NCBI GenBank assembly: GCA_040756055.1
Contig: JBFLZR010000008.1
Location: 1 to 64,000 of the forward strand
Reading direction: 5' to 3'
Source of the DNA: Candidatus Zixiibacteriota bacterium
Lineage (GTDB): Bacteria > Zixibacteria > MSB-5A5 > GN15 > FEB-12
DNA: 64,000 bases
The notes below the pieces were generated by a model, which made no database searches, was not told the origin of the DNA, and saw only the letters and a list, made by a program, of their open reading frames with translations. The position numbers and the translations under genes were made by a program. Numbering within the stretch: position 1 is the first letter of the stretch; each line of letters opens with the position of its first letter. Shown piece after piece: positions 35,270 to 46,088 of the stretch.

Positions 35270-36234
35270 TCAAATCTTTCCACTATGTGCCCGGTGACGG
35301 GGTCAAGATTTATGACGGGATCGCGGATTTCGACAGTCTGATCGCGGTCGACAACTCGCATCTGTGGGTGGACCTTTGCAAACCGACAGATGAGGAGTCG
35401 TATATCCTGACGCACGACTTCAAGTTTCACCCGCTGGCAATCGAGGACGTTATTTCGGAAAAGCCGCGGACGAAGCTCGATGTTTACGACCGGTATATCT
35501 TTTTAGTGTTTCAGATAGTGGATTACATAGGCAGGGAGGAGGGGCTGAAGGTCGGGGAAATTGACTTGTTTCTGACGGCCAACGCGCTGGTGACAGTGCA
35601 CTACGACGAACACCGCATATTCGACTATTTGTATCACCGGGCAGAGCGGGATGAGCGTCTCATCGGACGGGGTGCGGATTTTCTGTTCCATGCCGTTCTG
35701 GACACGGTAGTGGACAATTATAATACCACGCTTGACATTCTCGAGTATGAGGTCGATGAGGTGGAGGATGATGTTCTGGGTGAGCCGGACGAGGACACGA
35801 TCAAGTCAATCTTCACGTTACGTCGCGATATAGTGCACCTCAAACGGATCGTTCTGCCTCAAAAAGAGATTCTCCATCGATTCAGCCGGGAGCAGTTCAA
35901 GCAGATTACGTCGGTGGCGGGCGTCTACTTTGCCGATATTCATGACCATCTTATGCGGATTAACGATATAACGGATGTTCACCGCGAGATTCTGAATTCC
36001 TCGCTGGAAGTGTACTATTCTTCGGTTTCGACCAAGACCAACGAGATTATCAAGGTTTTGACTATTTTTACCGTTCTGTTCATTCCCCCTACTTTCCTGG
36101 TGGGTTTGTGGGGTATGAATTTCAATTTCATGCCGGAGCTTGACTGGGAGTACGGCTATTTTGTGGCTCTGGGGTTTATGCTGCTGGTAGTGGCCGGCCT
36201 GGTCATTTTCTTCCGTAAGAAAAAGTGGCTCTGA
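35266..36234 (+). CDS. corA: CorA-type magnesium/divalent cation channel
   Basis: This 322-residue protein has the CorA plan: a soluble alpha/beta N-terminal domain, a long helix, and two C-terminal membrane helices with the signature Gly283-Met284-Asn285 (GMN) in LWGMNFNF. It makes a pentameric channel for Mg2+ (also Co2+ or Ni2+). It overlaps the upstream flippase-like gene by ATGA. Codon use resembles neighbours. Confidence 0.93.
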   Translation: MIKSFHYVPGDGVKIYDGIADFDSLIAVDNSHLWVDLCKPTDEESYILTHDFKFHPLAIEDVISEKPRTKLDVYDRYIFLVFQIVDYIGREEGLKVGEIDLFLTANALVTVHYDEHRIFDYLYHRAERDERLIGRGADFLFHAVLDTVVDNYNTTLDILEYEVDEVEDDVLGEPDEDTIKSIFTLRRDIVHLKRIVLPQKEILHRFSREQFKQITSVAGVYFADIHDHLMRINDITDVHREILNSSLEVYYSSVSTKTNEIIKVLTIFTVLFIPPTFLVGLWGMNFNFMPELDWEYGYFVALGFMLLVVAGLVIFFRKKKWL

Positions 36235-36286
36235 ACGCAATTCTAACATAATCGCAACTTTTTTCAGGCAATTCGTATAAATGTTA

Positions 36287-36337
36287 TTGACAGGCGGAAT
36301 CGAAGCGGTAGATTAGATACCTACCGGTTAGTATCTA
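36287..36337 (+). promoter_or_regulatory. Promoter overlapping a palindromic TetR operator
   Basis: TTGACA at 36287-36292 is followed by a -10-like TAGATT or TTAGAT at about 36309-36318. Over and after it lies the inverted repeat TAGATAC-n10-GTATCTA at 36314-36337, a typical TetR-family operator. It lies 45 bp before the TetR gene, so the regulator most likely represses its own transcript and the pump genes that follow. Confidence 0.65.
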
Positions 36338-36381
36338 AACCGGTTTTTTGATGGATTTACTTTTTATACGGGTTTTTCTTA

Positions 36382-36981
36382 ATGAGCAAGATAAAGCAGA
36401 GTCCGAAAATGCCGGCTGAAGAGAGACGAGATCAGCTTTTGCTTTCGGCCTGGGATCTGTTTTTGAAGCAGGGTTACAGGGATACGACTACCGAGCAGAT
36501 AGCCCGCCGGGCCGGGCTTACCAAGGGCGCCCTTTACCACCACTTCAAGTGCAAAGAGGATCTTTTGTACGGTCTGATAAAGCGGACCACCGATGAGCGT
36601 CTGGAGCGGATGCGGGAGGCCCTGGGCCAGTCGAAAACGCCGGCTGATATGCTGGAGATTTTGATCTCGACCGACAAGGCGTGGGTCCGTCATGATTCGG
36701 AGAATCATTTCGATATTTGGATTCAAGCCATGAGGGTGCCAAAAGTGCGTAAGCTGTTGAACCGTCAGTTTGACCGGTATCTTGACACTTTCGTGGCGGC
36801 TATGGGGAGTCGGTTCGGGAGTAAAAGTCGTCGTCGGGAGTTGGCCGTGCTTATAATGTCGCTTTTTCACGGTCTTCAGATTCGCAAGACGGTTTACCCG
36901 GCCTGTGTTAATATCCCGGCGCAAATAAGGCTTTTTGACAAGCTTGTGGCGGAGGGTATAACGAGGAACTCGGATGGGTAG
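36382..36981 (+). CDS. TetR-family transcriptional repressor
   Basis: This 199-residue protein has an N-terminal HTH (TEQIARRAGLTKGALYHHF at about 36-54) and a helical ligand-binding C-terminus. The operator palindrome upstream suggests autoregulation. The TolC-adaptor-RND genes follow on the same strand, so the regulator likely senses a toxic compound or bile-like detergent that the pump removes. Confidence 0.92.
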   Translation: MSKIKQSPKMPAEERRDQLLLSAWDLFLKQGYRDTTTEQIARRAGLTKGALYHHFKCKEDLLYGLIKRTTDERLERMREALGQSKTPADMLEILISTDKAWVRHDSENHFDIWIQAMRVPKVRKLLNRQFDRYLDTFVAAMGSRFGSKSRRRELAVLIMSLFHGLQIRKTVYPACVNIPAQIRLFDKLVAEGITRNSDG

Positions 36982-37020
36982 ACAGGTAGATTGAAAGAAT
37001 ATATCATGATAAGGATAACC

Positions 37021-38376
37021 ATGGGGATTCAATTGGACAGTTTTGTCAAACGGATATGGGCGCGATGGGCGGCTGCCCTGCTGGCTGTGACCTTGACTTT
37101 CGCGGCCGGAGTCAGGGCCGCGACGCCCTTGACGATTGACGATGTGCGGCGGATGGCGCTTGAGTTCAACCGGACGTATCTGGCTGCGCAGGAGGATGTG
37201 ATCAAGGCGGAGACCGAGATTACGACTGCCCGGGCGGACGCTTTGCCGGACATCACAGCCTCGAGCCATTACAATCGTAACCTGAAACTGGGTTCGTTTT
37301 TTCTCAACCCGGAGGGAGCCGAGACAATCGAGTTCAAGACGGGGTTCAAAAACGAATTTGGGGCCTCGCTATCGCTTCGCCAGTCAATCTGGAAAGGTGG
37401 CAAGGTGTTTAAGGCCCTCAAAATAGCCAAGCTTTACAAGGCCTATGCCGAGCAGATCAGCCAGGAGGTCAGGGCGTCGGTTATATACAACGCCGAGTTG
37501 TTGTTTTATCAGGCCATACTAGAGCAGTCAAACCTTCAGGTTTTGGAGAAGGCATTTGAGGCCAACAGCTATAATCTGGAGATGGTAGAGAAGTCGTATT
37601 CACAGGGGATGGTCAGTGAGTATGAGGTACTCAGGGCGAGGGTAGAGAAATCGAATTTAATGCCGCAAATTCTGGCGTCGCAGTCCAATCTGCGCTTATC
37701 GCAAAAACGCCTCAAGTCGTTTTTGGGTATAGACTTAAATGAGGATATCGTGCTGGTTGAAGCGGACGATGATACTTCGATTGTCACTTTGCCGGCGCTT
37801 GCCACGCTGACGGACACGGCGCTTGCGGTGCGTCCGGAGGTGAGGCAGGCGGAGAGCCTTACGGAGATAGCAGAGAAGGCGATCGGTGTTGCCCGGGGGG
37901 ATTATTTCCCCAGTCTGGAAGCGGTTTCGACTTACAGTTGGTCGGCGCAGTCGGATGATCTGACGCTGAGCGAGAACCAAGCGACGGCGTGGACGGCCGG
38001 TTTGAACCTGAGCATACCGCTCTTCAAGGGTGGGGCGACGCGCGGCGCCGTGAGGGCTTCACGCGCCGATTACGAGCAGGCTAAACTGGCGGCCCAGGAG
38101 ACGCGTGACGCGGTCAAGCTTGAGGTGGAAGAGGCTTATGATCTTTTGCTTCAGGCTAAAAAGTCTCTCGATGTGCAGGAGATTACGATTGCGCAGGCGG
38201 AGGAGGGGCTGAAGATCGCCAATCTGCGTTATGAGTCGGGTGTGGGAACACAGCTTGAGGTATTATCGGCGCAGACGGCCCTGACGCAGGCGAGAAACGC
38301 GCTCGCTCTTGCGAAGTTTTCCTTCCGTCAGGCGAAGGCGCAGCTAAAAAAGGCTACAACTCTTGAAACAATATAA
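37021..38376 (+). CDS. TolC-family outer-membrane efflux channel
   Basis: This 451-residue protein has a signal peptide (about 12-34) and the two-fold repeat of the outer-membrane efflux protein family, with coiled-coil blocks about 65-215 and 255-450. The start used here is ATG 37021, which has AAGGAT close upstream; ATG 37006 and TTG 36991 are alternatives. It is followed by an adaptor gene and an RND pump gene and should be the outer-membrane channel of a tripartite efflux system. Confidence 0.9.
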   Translation: MGIQLDSFVKRIWARWAAALLAVTLTFAAGVRAATPLTIDDVRRMALEFNRTYLAAQEDVIKAETEITTARADALPDITASSHYNRNLKLGSFFLNPEGAETIEFKTGFKNEFGASLSLRQSIWKGGKVFKALKIAKLYKAYAEQISQEVRASVIYNAELLFYQAILEQSNLQVLEKAFEANSYNLEMVEKSYSQGMVSEYEVLRARVEKSNLMPQILASQSNLRLSQKRLKSFLGIDLNEDIVLVEADDDTSIVTLPALATLTDTALAVRPEVRQAESLTEIAEKAIGVARGDYFPSLEAVSTYSWSAQSDDLTLSENQATAWTAGLNLSIPLFKGGATRGAVRASRADYEQAKLAAQETRDAVKLEVEEAYDLLLQAKKSLDVQEITIAQAEEGLKIANLRYESGVGTQLEVLSAQTALTQARNALALAKFSFRQAKAQLKKATTLETI

Positions 38377-38395
38377 TTGGTGGGAATGTTATCCG

Positions 38396-39436
38396 ATGAA
38401 ACAATACTTTATGAGATTGGCACTTCTTGCTCTGGTGGCGCTCACGATTAATTCGTGCGGCCAGAATGAAACTTCCAAAGGAGAGGAGAATCGCGCGATT
38501 TCGGTGAAGGCCGAGATATTGAATCCGCGTGATGTCGAGGTCACGAGAACGTTTACCGGTTCGCTTGAGGGTGAACGTCAGGCGGTAATTTACGCCAAGA
38601 TTGCCGAGGCCGTTGAGAAGGTTAATGTCAGTGAAGGTGAAAGCGTAGCCGCCAATACGATTCTGGTTTCTCTGGATAAGACCGGTCCCAGCTCAAATTA
38701 TCTTCAGACCAAATCGTTTTATGCCAACGCTGAAAAGAACTACAAAAAGATGGAGTATCTGTTTGCGGAAGGAGCCGTGAGTGAGACACAGTATGACGCG
38801 GCCAGGACCGACTACGAGGTGCAGAAGGCGTCGTTCGATGCTGTCTCGCAGCTGGTGGATATTCCCACGCCGATAGCAGGACTGGTTACATCGGTTGATG
38901 TTACCCAGGGTGATTTTGTTCGGGTGGGCCAGAAGCTTGCGACGGTAGCATCGACAGGCAAGCTTCGGGTGAAGTTCGGGGTAAATCCCAACGATATCGG
39001 TTACTTCAGGGTTGGTGTGCCGGTCGTGGTTTCATCGGAGACCGCCAGGGGTTCGGCTTTTGGAAAGGTTATCACGGTGGCTAAATCGGCTGATCCGGTT
39101 ACCCGTGCTTTTGAGGTACAGGCTTTAATTGACAACAGTGACGGCAGCTACAGGCCGGGAATGTTTGTTCGTATAAGCATTGTTCTTGAAGATTTGAAGG
39201 GTGTTTTGGCGGTGCCACGCCGTTCGGTAGTGATTTTGGAGGATAAGCCGACACTTTTCACTATTGTTGGCGGACAGGCGGTCAAGAAAGTGGTTGAGCT
39301 TGGTCCGGATATTGACGGCCACGTGGTGGTTATATCGGGGGTGTCTGCTGGTGACACGGTTGTCACGCTCGGGCAGGACTATCTCGATGATGGATTCGAC
39401 GTCAAAATCGCTTCTCTGAGTGAAGGTGAGAGATGA
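38396..39436 (+). CDS. RND efflux periplasmic adaptor (lipoprotein)
   Basis: This 346-residue protein has a lipobox INSC (Cys21), then the HlyD/MFP barrel-sandwich (AKIAEAVEKVNVSEGESV), a coiled-coil hairpin (about 95-145), and the lipoyl and beta-barrel domains up to LDDGFDVKI. The ATG at 38396 is chosen over a TTG at 38363 that overlaps the TolC stop. It links the inner-membrane RND pump to TolC. Confidence 0.9.
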   Translation: MKQYFMRLALLALVALTINSCGQNETSKGEENRAISVKAEILNPRDVEVTRTFTGSLEGERQAVIYAKIAEAVEKVNVSEGESVAANTILVSLDKTGPSSNYLQTKSFYANAEKNYKKMEYLFAEGAVSETQYDAARTDYEVQKASFDAVSQLVDIPTPIAGLVTSVDVTQGDFVRVGQKLATVASTGKLRVKFGVNPNDIGYFRVGVPVVVSSETARGSAFGKVITVAKSADPVTRAFEVQALIDNSDGSYRPGMFVRISIVLEDLKGVLAVPRRSVVILEDKPTLFTIVGGQAVKKVVELGPDIDGHVVVISGVSAGDTVVTLGQDYLDDGFDVKIASLSEGER

Positions 39437-42400
39437 AATTATCTGATATATCAATAAGGCGTCCCGTATTCGCCACGATGATGATTGGCGCCCTTCTCGT
39501 GGTGGGGGCATTTTCTTACACTCAGCTTCCGGTGGAGTTGATGCCGGATGTGGATTTCCCGTTCGTCATCGTCAATACCGTTTACCCGGGAGCATCGGCC
39601 GAGGCGGTGGAAACCGATGTAACGGAGACTATTGAAGAGGCGGTTAACACGATATCGGGGGTGCGACATATCCAATCCCGGTCGAGAGAGGGTTTCTCGA
39701 ATGTTGTGGTCGAGTTTGAGCTGGACGTCGATGGCGCCCAGGCGGCTCAGGATGTGCGCGAAAAGGTGGCCACTATTCGCGGTGATCTCCCTGAGGATAT
39801 TGAAGAGCCGCTGATCATCCAGTATGACAATGACGCTTTTCCGATTTTGTCGCTGGCGATAACCGGCAGTCGTCCGCCGCGCGACATTACCCAGTTGATC
39901 AAGGACAGGATCAAGCCGAGGCTGGAGGTAATATCCGGCGTGGGCAATGTCGAGATCGTGGGTGGTTTCGAACGTGAGATTCTGGTCTCGCTCAATCCGC
40001 AGAGGATGGAATCATACGGGGTTTCGATCAATGACGTACAGGGGGCGATCGCGGCGGCCAATATGGAGCTGCCGGGCGGCCGTATCGATGAGTCGTCGCG
40101 GGAGTACATCGTCAGGGTGATGGGTCGTCTGGATCGGGTAGCCGCTTTCAGCGATATTATCGTTAAGAACGTCGAAGGTATGCCCGTATATCTGCGCAAC
40201 ATTGCCTCGGTGGCGGATACGATTGCCGAGCAGCGGTCGATGTCGCGGTTTAACGGGGAGACATCGATAGGTCTTAATATCGTCAAGCAATCCGGCTCAA
40301 ACGTGGTTGCGATGGCTGAAAAAGCCAGGCAGACCATCGAGCAGGTCAAAGCGGAACTCCCGCCCGATATCCAGATACACGTCGTGAATGACAACTCGAC
40401 TTTTATTACGGACTCGATTCACGAGATCAATTTCAACATCTTGATCGGAACCCTGCTGGCCGTGTTTGTGATTTTCCTGTTCTTGCTGGATTTCCGTCCG
40501 ACGATCATTACCGGTCTGTCTATTCCGATATCGATCATAGCGACTTTTAGTCTGCTGAAGATGCTTGGTTTCACGATCAACGTGATGACTCTGCTGGGGT
40601 TGTCATTGTCAGTGGGTATTCTTATTGACGATGCGATTGTGGTGATCGAGAATATTTACCGGCATTTAAGTGAGGGCAAGTCGCCGTTCAAGGCGGCATT
40701 TGAGGGTACCAAAGAGATCGGGCTTGCCGTAATGGCGACGACATTCACTATTGTGGTGGTGTTTTTGCCGGTGGCTTTCATGGAGGGGATTGTCGGGCGG
40801 TTTTTCTATCAGTTCGGTATGACGGTGGCGTTCGCGGTGATGATATCGCTGTTTGTTGCTTTCTCTCTGACGCCGATGTTGTCGTCGCGGTTTTTGAAAG
40901 AGTCACACGGCAGTCCGGAGCATGCGCCGGATCTGGCCGGCAAAAAAGGCGGGATATGGACCTCAATACTGGGCGTGTTGAACTACTGGAACAAGGGGTT
41001 TGACGCGATTGTCCCGCGCTACAAGAGCTTGTTGGCCTATTCGCTGAGGATGCGCTGGCTGGTGATGGTGGTTGCGACCCTGGCGTTTATTGCAGCCATC
41101 GTGATGGTTCCTTTTGTCGGGGCGGAGTTTTTCCCGCGTACCGACGAAGGGAAAATGGTTGTGACGGTTCAGACGCCTCCCGGTACCACCATTGAAGAAA
41201 CCGCGGCGCGAATGACCCAGATTGAGAAAGTCGTTAAAACGAACATACCCGAGGTGACGGCATCGCTGGTCACGATCGGCGCCGGTAACAGTCCGGTCAC
41301 GGAAGGAAACGTTCTGTTTCTGTTGACTGACGCCTCGGTGCGGGAGTTGGGCGCTCTGCAGGCTATTGACTCGACTCGTAAGCTTCTGAAGTCCATAGCG
41401 GGTATAAAGTATTCGATCGGCACCGAGGAGCATCGTGGTGGCGGAGGTAAAGCGATTGAGATTTCGATTCGCGGTGATGACCGTGATGATCTCGCGCGGC
41501 TGGCCCACCAGGTGCAGCGAGTTCTGGCAAATCAGCCGGGAGCGGTGGATGTCGACAATACGCTTGAAGAGGGGAAACCCGAGATTCAGATTGAGGTTAA
41601 CCGCAATATTGCCGATGACCTCGGACTTTCTCTGGCGGCCATACCGATGACGGTTAAAGCGCTGGTCGAGGGAGATGTTGTCACCCGCTATAAGGAAGGT
41701 AACGACGAATATGACGTCCGCGTGAAACTTGGTGACAGGTTCAGGGAGTCACTTGATCAGGTCGGACGTATTCTTGTCGAGAGCGACAAAAAAATCCCGG
41801 GTCAGGAGGTATTCCTGGTGCCGCTTGACAGGGTGGCAAAGCTCAAGAAGGAAACATCGATTGGCGAGTTCCGTCGCTATGACAGGCAGAGCGAAGTTCG
41901 TGTCAACGGGAACGTGGCGGCGGGAGCTTTCGCGGGCTCGGTGACGCAGGCGATTATGGCCGAGGTCTCGAATATTGCTTTACCTCCGGGCTACAAGATT
42001 CTGGCCGGCGGGGAAGAGGAGATCCGGCAGGAATCCAACAAGAACATCTACAGCGCCCTGATTCTGGCGGTTATCTTCATATATCTCGTGCTGGCGTCGC
42101 AATATGAGTCATTCTGGGATCCTCTTTCAATCATGTTCTCGTTGCCGCTGTCGCTGGTCGGAGCCATCTTCGCGCTCTGGGCTACCGGGACTGCGTTATC
42201 GATTATGTCGCTGATTGGAATTGTTATGCTCATGGGTCTGGTGACGAAGAACGCCATTCTGCTTATTGATTTTGTTAAACAGCAGCGGGCAAAGGGCGTT
42301 TCCCGAACTGATGCTGTCCTGGTGGCCGGTCCAATCAGGTTACGTCCGATTCTGATGACGACCTTTGCGACCGTTTTCGGAATGCTTCCTCTGGCACTGG

Positions 42401-42618
42401 GGCTTGGTCCCGGGGCGGAGTTGAGGGCGCCGATGGCACGAGCGGCTATAGGTGGTATGATATCATCGACGCTTCTTACGCTGGTGGTCGTACCGATCGT
42501 GTATACTCTTATTGATGATTTTGTCGGACTGTTCAGAAGCAAGAAGAAAGAACCTTCCGCCCAATCTGAGGCGGTAACGTCAGAACAAATGGATGAGCAA
42601 TATAATCGCGCCAAGTAA
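39433..42618 (+). CDS. RND multidrug efflux permease (AcrB/MdtC type)
   Basis: This 1,061-residue permease has the 12-helix RND plan and proton-relay residues Asp399-Asp400 in DDAIVVIEN (TM4) and Lys939 in [13 protein letters not shown] (TM10). It pumps hydrophobic compounds out using the proton gradient. It overlaps the adaptor gene by ATGA and its end overlaps bshC by 26 bp. The set TetR-TolC-adaptor-RND is a standard efflux unit. Confidence 0.94.
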   Translation: MKLSDISIRRPVFATMMIGALLVVGAFSYTQLPVELMPDVDFPFVIVNTVYPGASAEAVETDVTETIEEAVNTISGVRHIQSRSREGFSNVVVEFELDVDGAQAAQDVREKVATIRGDLPEDIEEPLIIQYDNDAFPILSLAITGSRPPRDITQLIKDRIKPRLEVISGVGNVEIVGGFEREILVSLNPQRMESYGVSINDVQGAIAAANMELPGGRIDESSREYIVRVMGRLDRVAAFSDIIVKNVEGMPVYLRNIASVADTIAEQRSMSRFNGETSIGLNIVKQSGSNVVAMAEKARQTIEQVKAELPPDIQIHVVNDNSTFITDSIHEINFNILIGTLLAVFVIFLFLLDFRPTIITGLSIPISIIATFSLLKMLGFTINVMTLLGLSLSVGILIDDAIVVIENIYRHLSEGKSPFKAAFEGTKEIGLAVMATTFTIVVVFLPVAFMEGIVGRFFYQFGMTVAFAVMISLFVAFSLTPMLSSRFLKESHGSPEHAPDLAGKKGGIWTSILGVLNYWNKGFDAIVPRYKSLLAYSLRMRWLVMVVATLAFIAAIVMVPFVGAEFFPRTDEGKMVVTVQTPPGTTIEETAARMTQIEKVVKTNIPEVTASLVTIGAGNSPVTEGNVLFLLTDASVRELGALQAIDSTRKLLKSIAGIKYSIGTEEHRGGGGKAIEISIRGDDRDDLARLAHQVQRVLANQPGAVDVDNTLEEGKPEIQIEVNRNIADDLGLSLAAIPMTVKALVEGDVVTRYKEGNDEYDVRVKLGDRFRESLDQVGRILVESDKKIPGQEVFLVPLDRVAKLKKETSIGEFRRYDRQSEVRVNGNVAAGAFAGSVTQAIMAEVSNIALPPGYKILAGGEEEIRQESNKNIYSALILAVIFIYLVLASQYESFWDPLSIMFSLPLSLVGAIFALWATGTALSIMSLIGIVMLMGLVTKNAILLIDFVKQQRAKGVSRTDAVLVAGPIRLRPILMTTFATVFGMLPLALGLGPGAELRAPMARAAIGGMISSTLLTLVVVPIVYTLIDDFVGLFRSKKKEPSAQSEAVTSEQMDEQYNRAK

Positions 42619-44215
42619 AACACTGGGCTACACGAGCATCTTTCTTGACTTTCTGACGGGCTCCGGGCCCGCCAGAAGTTTTTTCCATGCGTCGGGTCCT
42701 CAGGAGGTAGCGGCCGGGCTGGACGGTCTGGATTATGACCGATCCGCCTTGGTGGATATTCTCGTTGCCCAGAATCAGCTTTATAGGGCTTCAGGCAAGA
42801 CATTCGAGAACATCAACAAGCTTCGCAAGGATGACGCGGTGTGTGTTTTTGCCGGTCAGCAGGCCGGCTTATTCGGCGGACCGCTTCTGGTGATGTACAA
42901 GGCTCTGGCCGTAGTGAAGGCGGCCGCGGAGTATGAGCGGCAGTTGGGGCGACCGGTGGTTCCGATGTTCTGGATCGCCGGAGATGATCACGATTTTGAG
43001 GAAGTCAATCACACTTTCGTTATCAACCGAGCATCGGAGGTGGCGCGGATATCCTACGATACCCCGCCGGATGTGGCCGTTTCGGTGTCGAAGGTCGTGT
43101 TTGTCGACGAGAACGCTCTTGCGAAAGCCAAGGACTCTTTGAAGCAGTCACTCGGGGAAACCGATTTCACTGGCGAGCTTTACGATCTGATTGATCGGTC
43201 ATATACCGGCAGCGAGACGTTTGTCAGCGCCTTCGGTAAGATGATGGCTGAATTGACCGCCGATTTTGGATTGGTGTTTTTCTCACCGGGGGATAAGCGG
43301 GCAAAACAGCGGGCCGCGAGGCTGTTTAAGGCTATCGTTGAAAACGAGAAAGAGATCGGTGCGTTGTTCAGCGCCACGAATGAGCAGTTGCGCGGTTACG
43401 GGTATCATCTGCAGGTCCAAAAGGATGAGACCGCTACCCATCTGTTTTATGAGCACGATGGGCGCAAGGCGATACATCGCAGTAGCGACGGCTATATGGT
43501 TGGGGAAATGAAGATGACCAGGGAGCAATTGATTTCTGAAATAGATGCTCATTCGGAGAGATTCTCCCCGGATGTGATGACTCGACCGGTTCTTCAATCG
43601 TATCTCTTCCCGGTGGTGAGCCAGAAGGGCGGGGGGGCTGAAATAGCTTATCTGGCTCAGATAAACGGAATATTCGAGATTTTTGACCTGACGGCCCCGT
43701 ATTATCGGGCGCGGCCTAGCATAACGGTTATCGAGAAGCGTTTCGAGAAGATGATGAAGGAGCACGGGATCGGCTTCGAAGAACTGGCGGGCGATATCGA
43801 GCAGGTGATTAACAGGGTGCTGGCCCGGTCTTTCCCCGATGATATCGAGAGCAGGTTCGATGAATTTCGCGGTCGCCTGGGTGAACATTTTCAGCAGTTT
43901 GTTGACGAGGCTTTGCAGTTTGATCCCGCGCTCAGAAAAGTCGCGGAACAGACTATGGGCAAAATCGATTATAATGTTAAGGCGTTTGAGGCCAAAGTGT
44001 TTTCATCGCACAAGAAGAAGTCCCAGGAGACCAGGGAGAGAATTTATCGGCTGCACGATGCCCTGCGGCCCGGCCGCAACTTTCAGGAAAGAGCCGTCAA
44101 TATTAGCTATTTTCTTTCCAAATACGGTAGGGGTTTCGTAGATTTTATTTACGACAGGATGGAGTCTGAAGAGATGGCGCACCAACTTGTTTATTTGTCG
44201 GAGATGCAAGATTAG
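42593..44215 (+). CDS. bshC: Bacillithiol synthesis cysteine-adding enzyme BshC
   Basis: This 540-residue protein matches BshC over its full length, with VFAGQQAGLFGGPLL (about 84-98) and VPMFWIAGDDHDFEEVNH (about 120-137). BshC adds cysteine to GlcN-malate, the last step of bacillithiol synthesis. It is cytoplasmic. The start overlaps the RND gene by 26 bp, and the stop abuts bshA. A ribosome site is not obvious, so translation may be coupled to the upstream gene. Confidence 0.94.
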   Translation: MSNIIAPSKTLGYTSIFLDFLTGSGPARSFFHASGPQEVAAGLDGLDYDRSALVDILVAQNQLYRASGKTFENINKLRKDDAVCVFAGQQAGLFGGPLLVMYKALAVVKAAAEYERQLGRPVVPMFWIAGDDHDFEEVNHTFVINRASEVARISYDTPPDVAVSVSKVVFVDENALAKAKDSLKQSLGETDFTGELYDLIDRSYTGSETFVSAFGKMMAELTADFGLVFFSPGDKRAKQRAARLFKAIVENEKEIGALFSATNEQLRGYGYHLQVQKDETATHLFYEHDGRKAIHRSSDGYMVGEMKMTREQLISEIDAHSERFSPDVMTRPVLQSYLFPVVSQKGGGAEIAYLAQINGIFEIFDLTAPYYRARPSITVIEKRFEKMMKEHGIGFEELAGDIEQVINRVLARSFPDDIESRFDEFRGRLGEHFQQFVDEALQFDPALRKVAEQTMGKIDYNVKAFEAKVFSSHKKKSQETRERIYRLHDALRPGRNFQERAVNISYFLSKYGRGFVDFIYDRMESEEMAHQLVYLSEMQD

Positions 44216-45346
44216 ATGGTAATAGGCATAACGTGCTATCCCGTGGCCGGGGGGTCAGGCATAGTCGCCACCGAGCTTGGCCAGCAGCTTGCGGTGCGGG
44301 GGCATCAAGTTCATTTTATTTCATATGCTTTGCCGTTTCGCCTTGATCGCTATCAGGCCAATCTGATGTATCACGGTGTTGAGACGACGGCGTATCCGCT
44401 ATTCAAGTATCCTCCCTATACGCTGACACTGGCGGCCAAGATGGCCGAGGTTGCCCGCAACACCAAAATCGATGTCTGGCATGTACACTATGCGATTCCG
44501 CACGCGGCTTGTGCTTTCCTGGCTAAACAACTGCTGATGGCTGCCGGCACACCCGCCCCCAAGATAATTACGACACTCCATGGTACCGACATCACGCTGG
44601 TGGGTTCGGACCCGTCGTATTATGACATCACCCGCTTTTCGATTCTGGCTTCCGATGGTATCACGGCGGTGTCAAAATATCTCGCGGATGAAACCAGGGA
44701 GGTTTTCGCGATCGATAAAGAGATCAGGGTGATTCACAATTTCATAGACAATCATCGGTTCCGGCCGGTGGAGAAGCAGTGTGATCGCAGCGAATTTGCC
44801 GAGGACAATGAGTTTCTGCTGGCGCACGTATCCAATTTCCGTCCGGTGAAGCGCACGCTCGACGTAATAGACATTTTTGACAGGATATCCCAACAGGTTC
44901 CGGCCAAACTTCTTCTCATAGGTGAAGGTCCCGATACGGTTCTCGCCCGGCGACAGATAAACAAGAGACGTCTTACCGATAAGGTGCATTTTCTCGGTAA
45001 CCAGAGCCGGGTAGAGGCAATACTGCCTTGCGCTGATCTATTTTTACTGCCGTCGGAGGAGGAATCTTTCGGATTGGCGGCGCTGGAAGCGTTAGCGTGC
45101 GGAGTTCCGGTAATCGGCACGACCGGAACGGGCCTGGTTGAGGTTGTCGATGATTACCGCAACGGATTTTTGTTGCCGATCGGTGATACGGCGTCGATGG
45201 CGCGGGCGGGCGTATCTCTTCTGAAGGACAAGAAGCGTCTTGACGAGTTCAAGCGAAATGCAGCATCGGTGGCCCTGGAAAAGTTCGGAGCCGACAAGAT
45301 TGTTTCTGAATACGAAAATTACTACAAAGAGGTGCTTGGTGGCTGA
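44216..45346 (+). CDS. bshA: Bacillithiol synthesis glycosyltransferase BshA
   Basis: This 376-residue GT4-family enzyme joins GlcNAc from UDP-GlcNAc to L-malate. It shows the N-terminal GITCYPVAGGSGIVATELG, the HVHYAIPHA segment, the SNFRPVKR motif, and the donor-binding EEESFGLAALEALACGVPV near 283. BshA is the first step of bacillithiol synthesis. It starts directly after bshC with no gap and overlaps bshB by a few bases, so the three genes form one operon. Confidence 0.95.
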   Translation: MVIGITCYPVAGGSGIVATELGQQLAVRGHQVHFISYALPFRLDRYQANLMYHGVETTAYPLFKYPPYTLTLAAKMAEVARNTKIDVWHVHYAIPHAACAFLAKQLLMAAGTPAPKIITTLHGTDITLVGSDPSYYDITRFSILASDGITAVSKYLADETREVFAIDKEIRVIHNFIDNHRFRPVEKQCDRSEFAEDNEFLLAHVSNFRPVKRTLDVIDIFDRISQQVPAKLLLIGEGPDTVLARRQINKRRLTDKVHFLGNQSRVEAILPCADLFLLPSEEESFGLAALEALACGVPVIGTTGTGLVEVVDDYRNGFLLPIGDTASMARAGVSLLKDKKRLDEFKRNAASVALEKFGADKIVSEYENYYKEVLGG

Positions 45347-46061
45347 GTCTGGAAAGCTTGATATACTGGCCATCGCGGCGCATCCTGACGATGTGGAGAT
45401 TACGTGCGGTGGTTTGTTGATTAAGATGTCGCTTCTGGGACGCACGACCGGCGTGCTGGATCTCACGCAGGGGGAGATGGGCAGTTACGGCGACGAAGGC
45501 GATCGCCTAAAGGAAGCTGCTATCGCCGCGAAGGTGATGGGGCTGGTTTATCGAGAGAATCTTCGCCTCAATGATTCCGCCGTGGAGGTCAACCAGGAGA
45601 CTAAGCTTAAGGTGGCACAGATAATTCGCGACACCCGACCGGAACTGGTCGTTCTACCGCACTGGACTCAGCGCCACCCGGATCATGCCGCCTGCCATCA
45701 GGTCGGTTACGATGGTTGCTTTCTGGCCGGCTTAAAGAAGGCCAACCTGACGGGGGAGCCGTTTCGACCTCGAAAGATAATTTACGTCTCGTATTTCAGA
45801 AATACAGACTACTCTTTTCTTTTTGATATCTCTGATGTTTTCGAGAAAAAGTGTGAGGCCGTGGCAGCCTACGGTTCGCAATTCGATAACCCGGATAACG
45901 CGAGAAGGATTTTTCAGCCCGGGGTTGATATCTACGAGTTTATGCGTGCCCGCGCCCGCCAGTTGGGGTTATTGGTGGGTGTCCAATATGCTGAGGCCTA
46001 TACTGTTAGAGAAAACATCCTGATTGATGACCCGCAGAAAATGCCGGTATCTTCGATTTAA
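45339..46061 (+). CDS. bshB1: Bacillithiol synthesis deacetylase BshB1
   Basis: This 240-residue LmbE-like deacetylase has the zinc motif AHPDDVE (His15-Asp17-Asp18) and a later HPDH (RHPDHAACH). It removes the acetyl group from GlcNAc-malate between BshA and BshC. The start is GTG 45339, 6 bases after AGAGG and overlapping the bshA stop; a TTG 3 bp earlier is less well placed. All three core genes of bacillithiol synthesis are thus in one operon, in the order C, A, B. Confidence 0.93.
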   Translation: MAESGKLDILAIAAHPDDVEITCGGLLIKMSLLGRTTGVLDLTQGEMGSYGDEGDRLKEAAIAAKVMGLVYRENLRLNDSAVEVNQETKLKVAQIIRDTRPELVVLPHWTQRHPDHAACHQVGYDGCFLAGLKKANLTGEPFRPRKIIYVSYFRNTDYSFLFDISDVFEKKCEAVAAYGSQFDNPDNARRIFQPGVDIYEFMRARARQLGLLVGVQYAEAYTVRENILIDDPQKMPVSSI

Positions 46062-46088
46062 CGCGGGGAAAATTAGCTTGCTCGCCAT

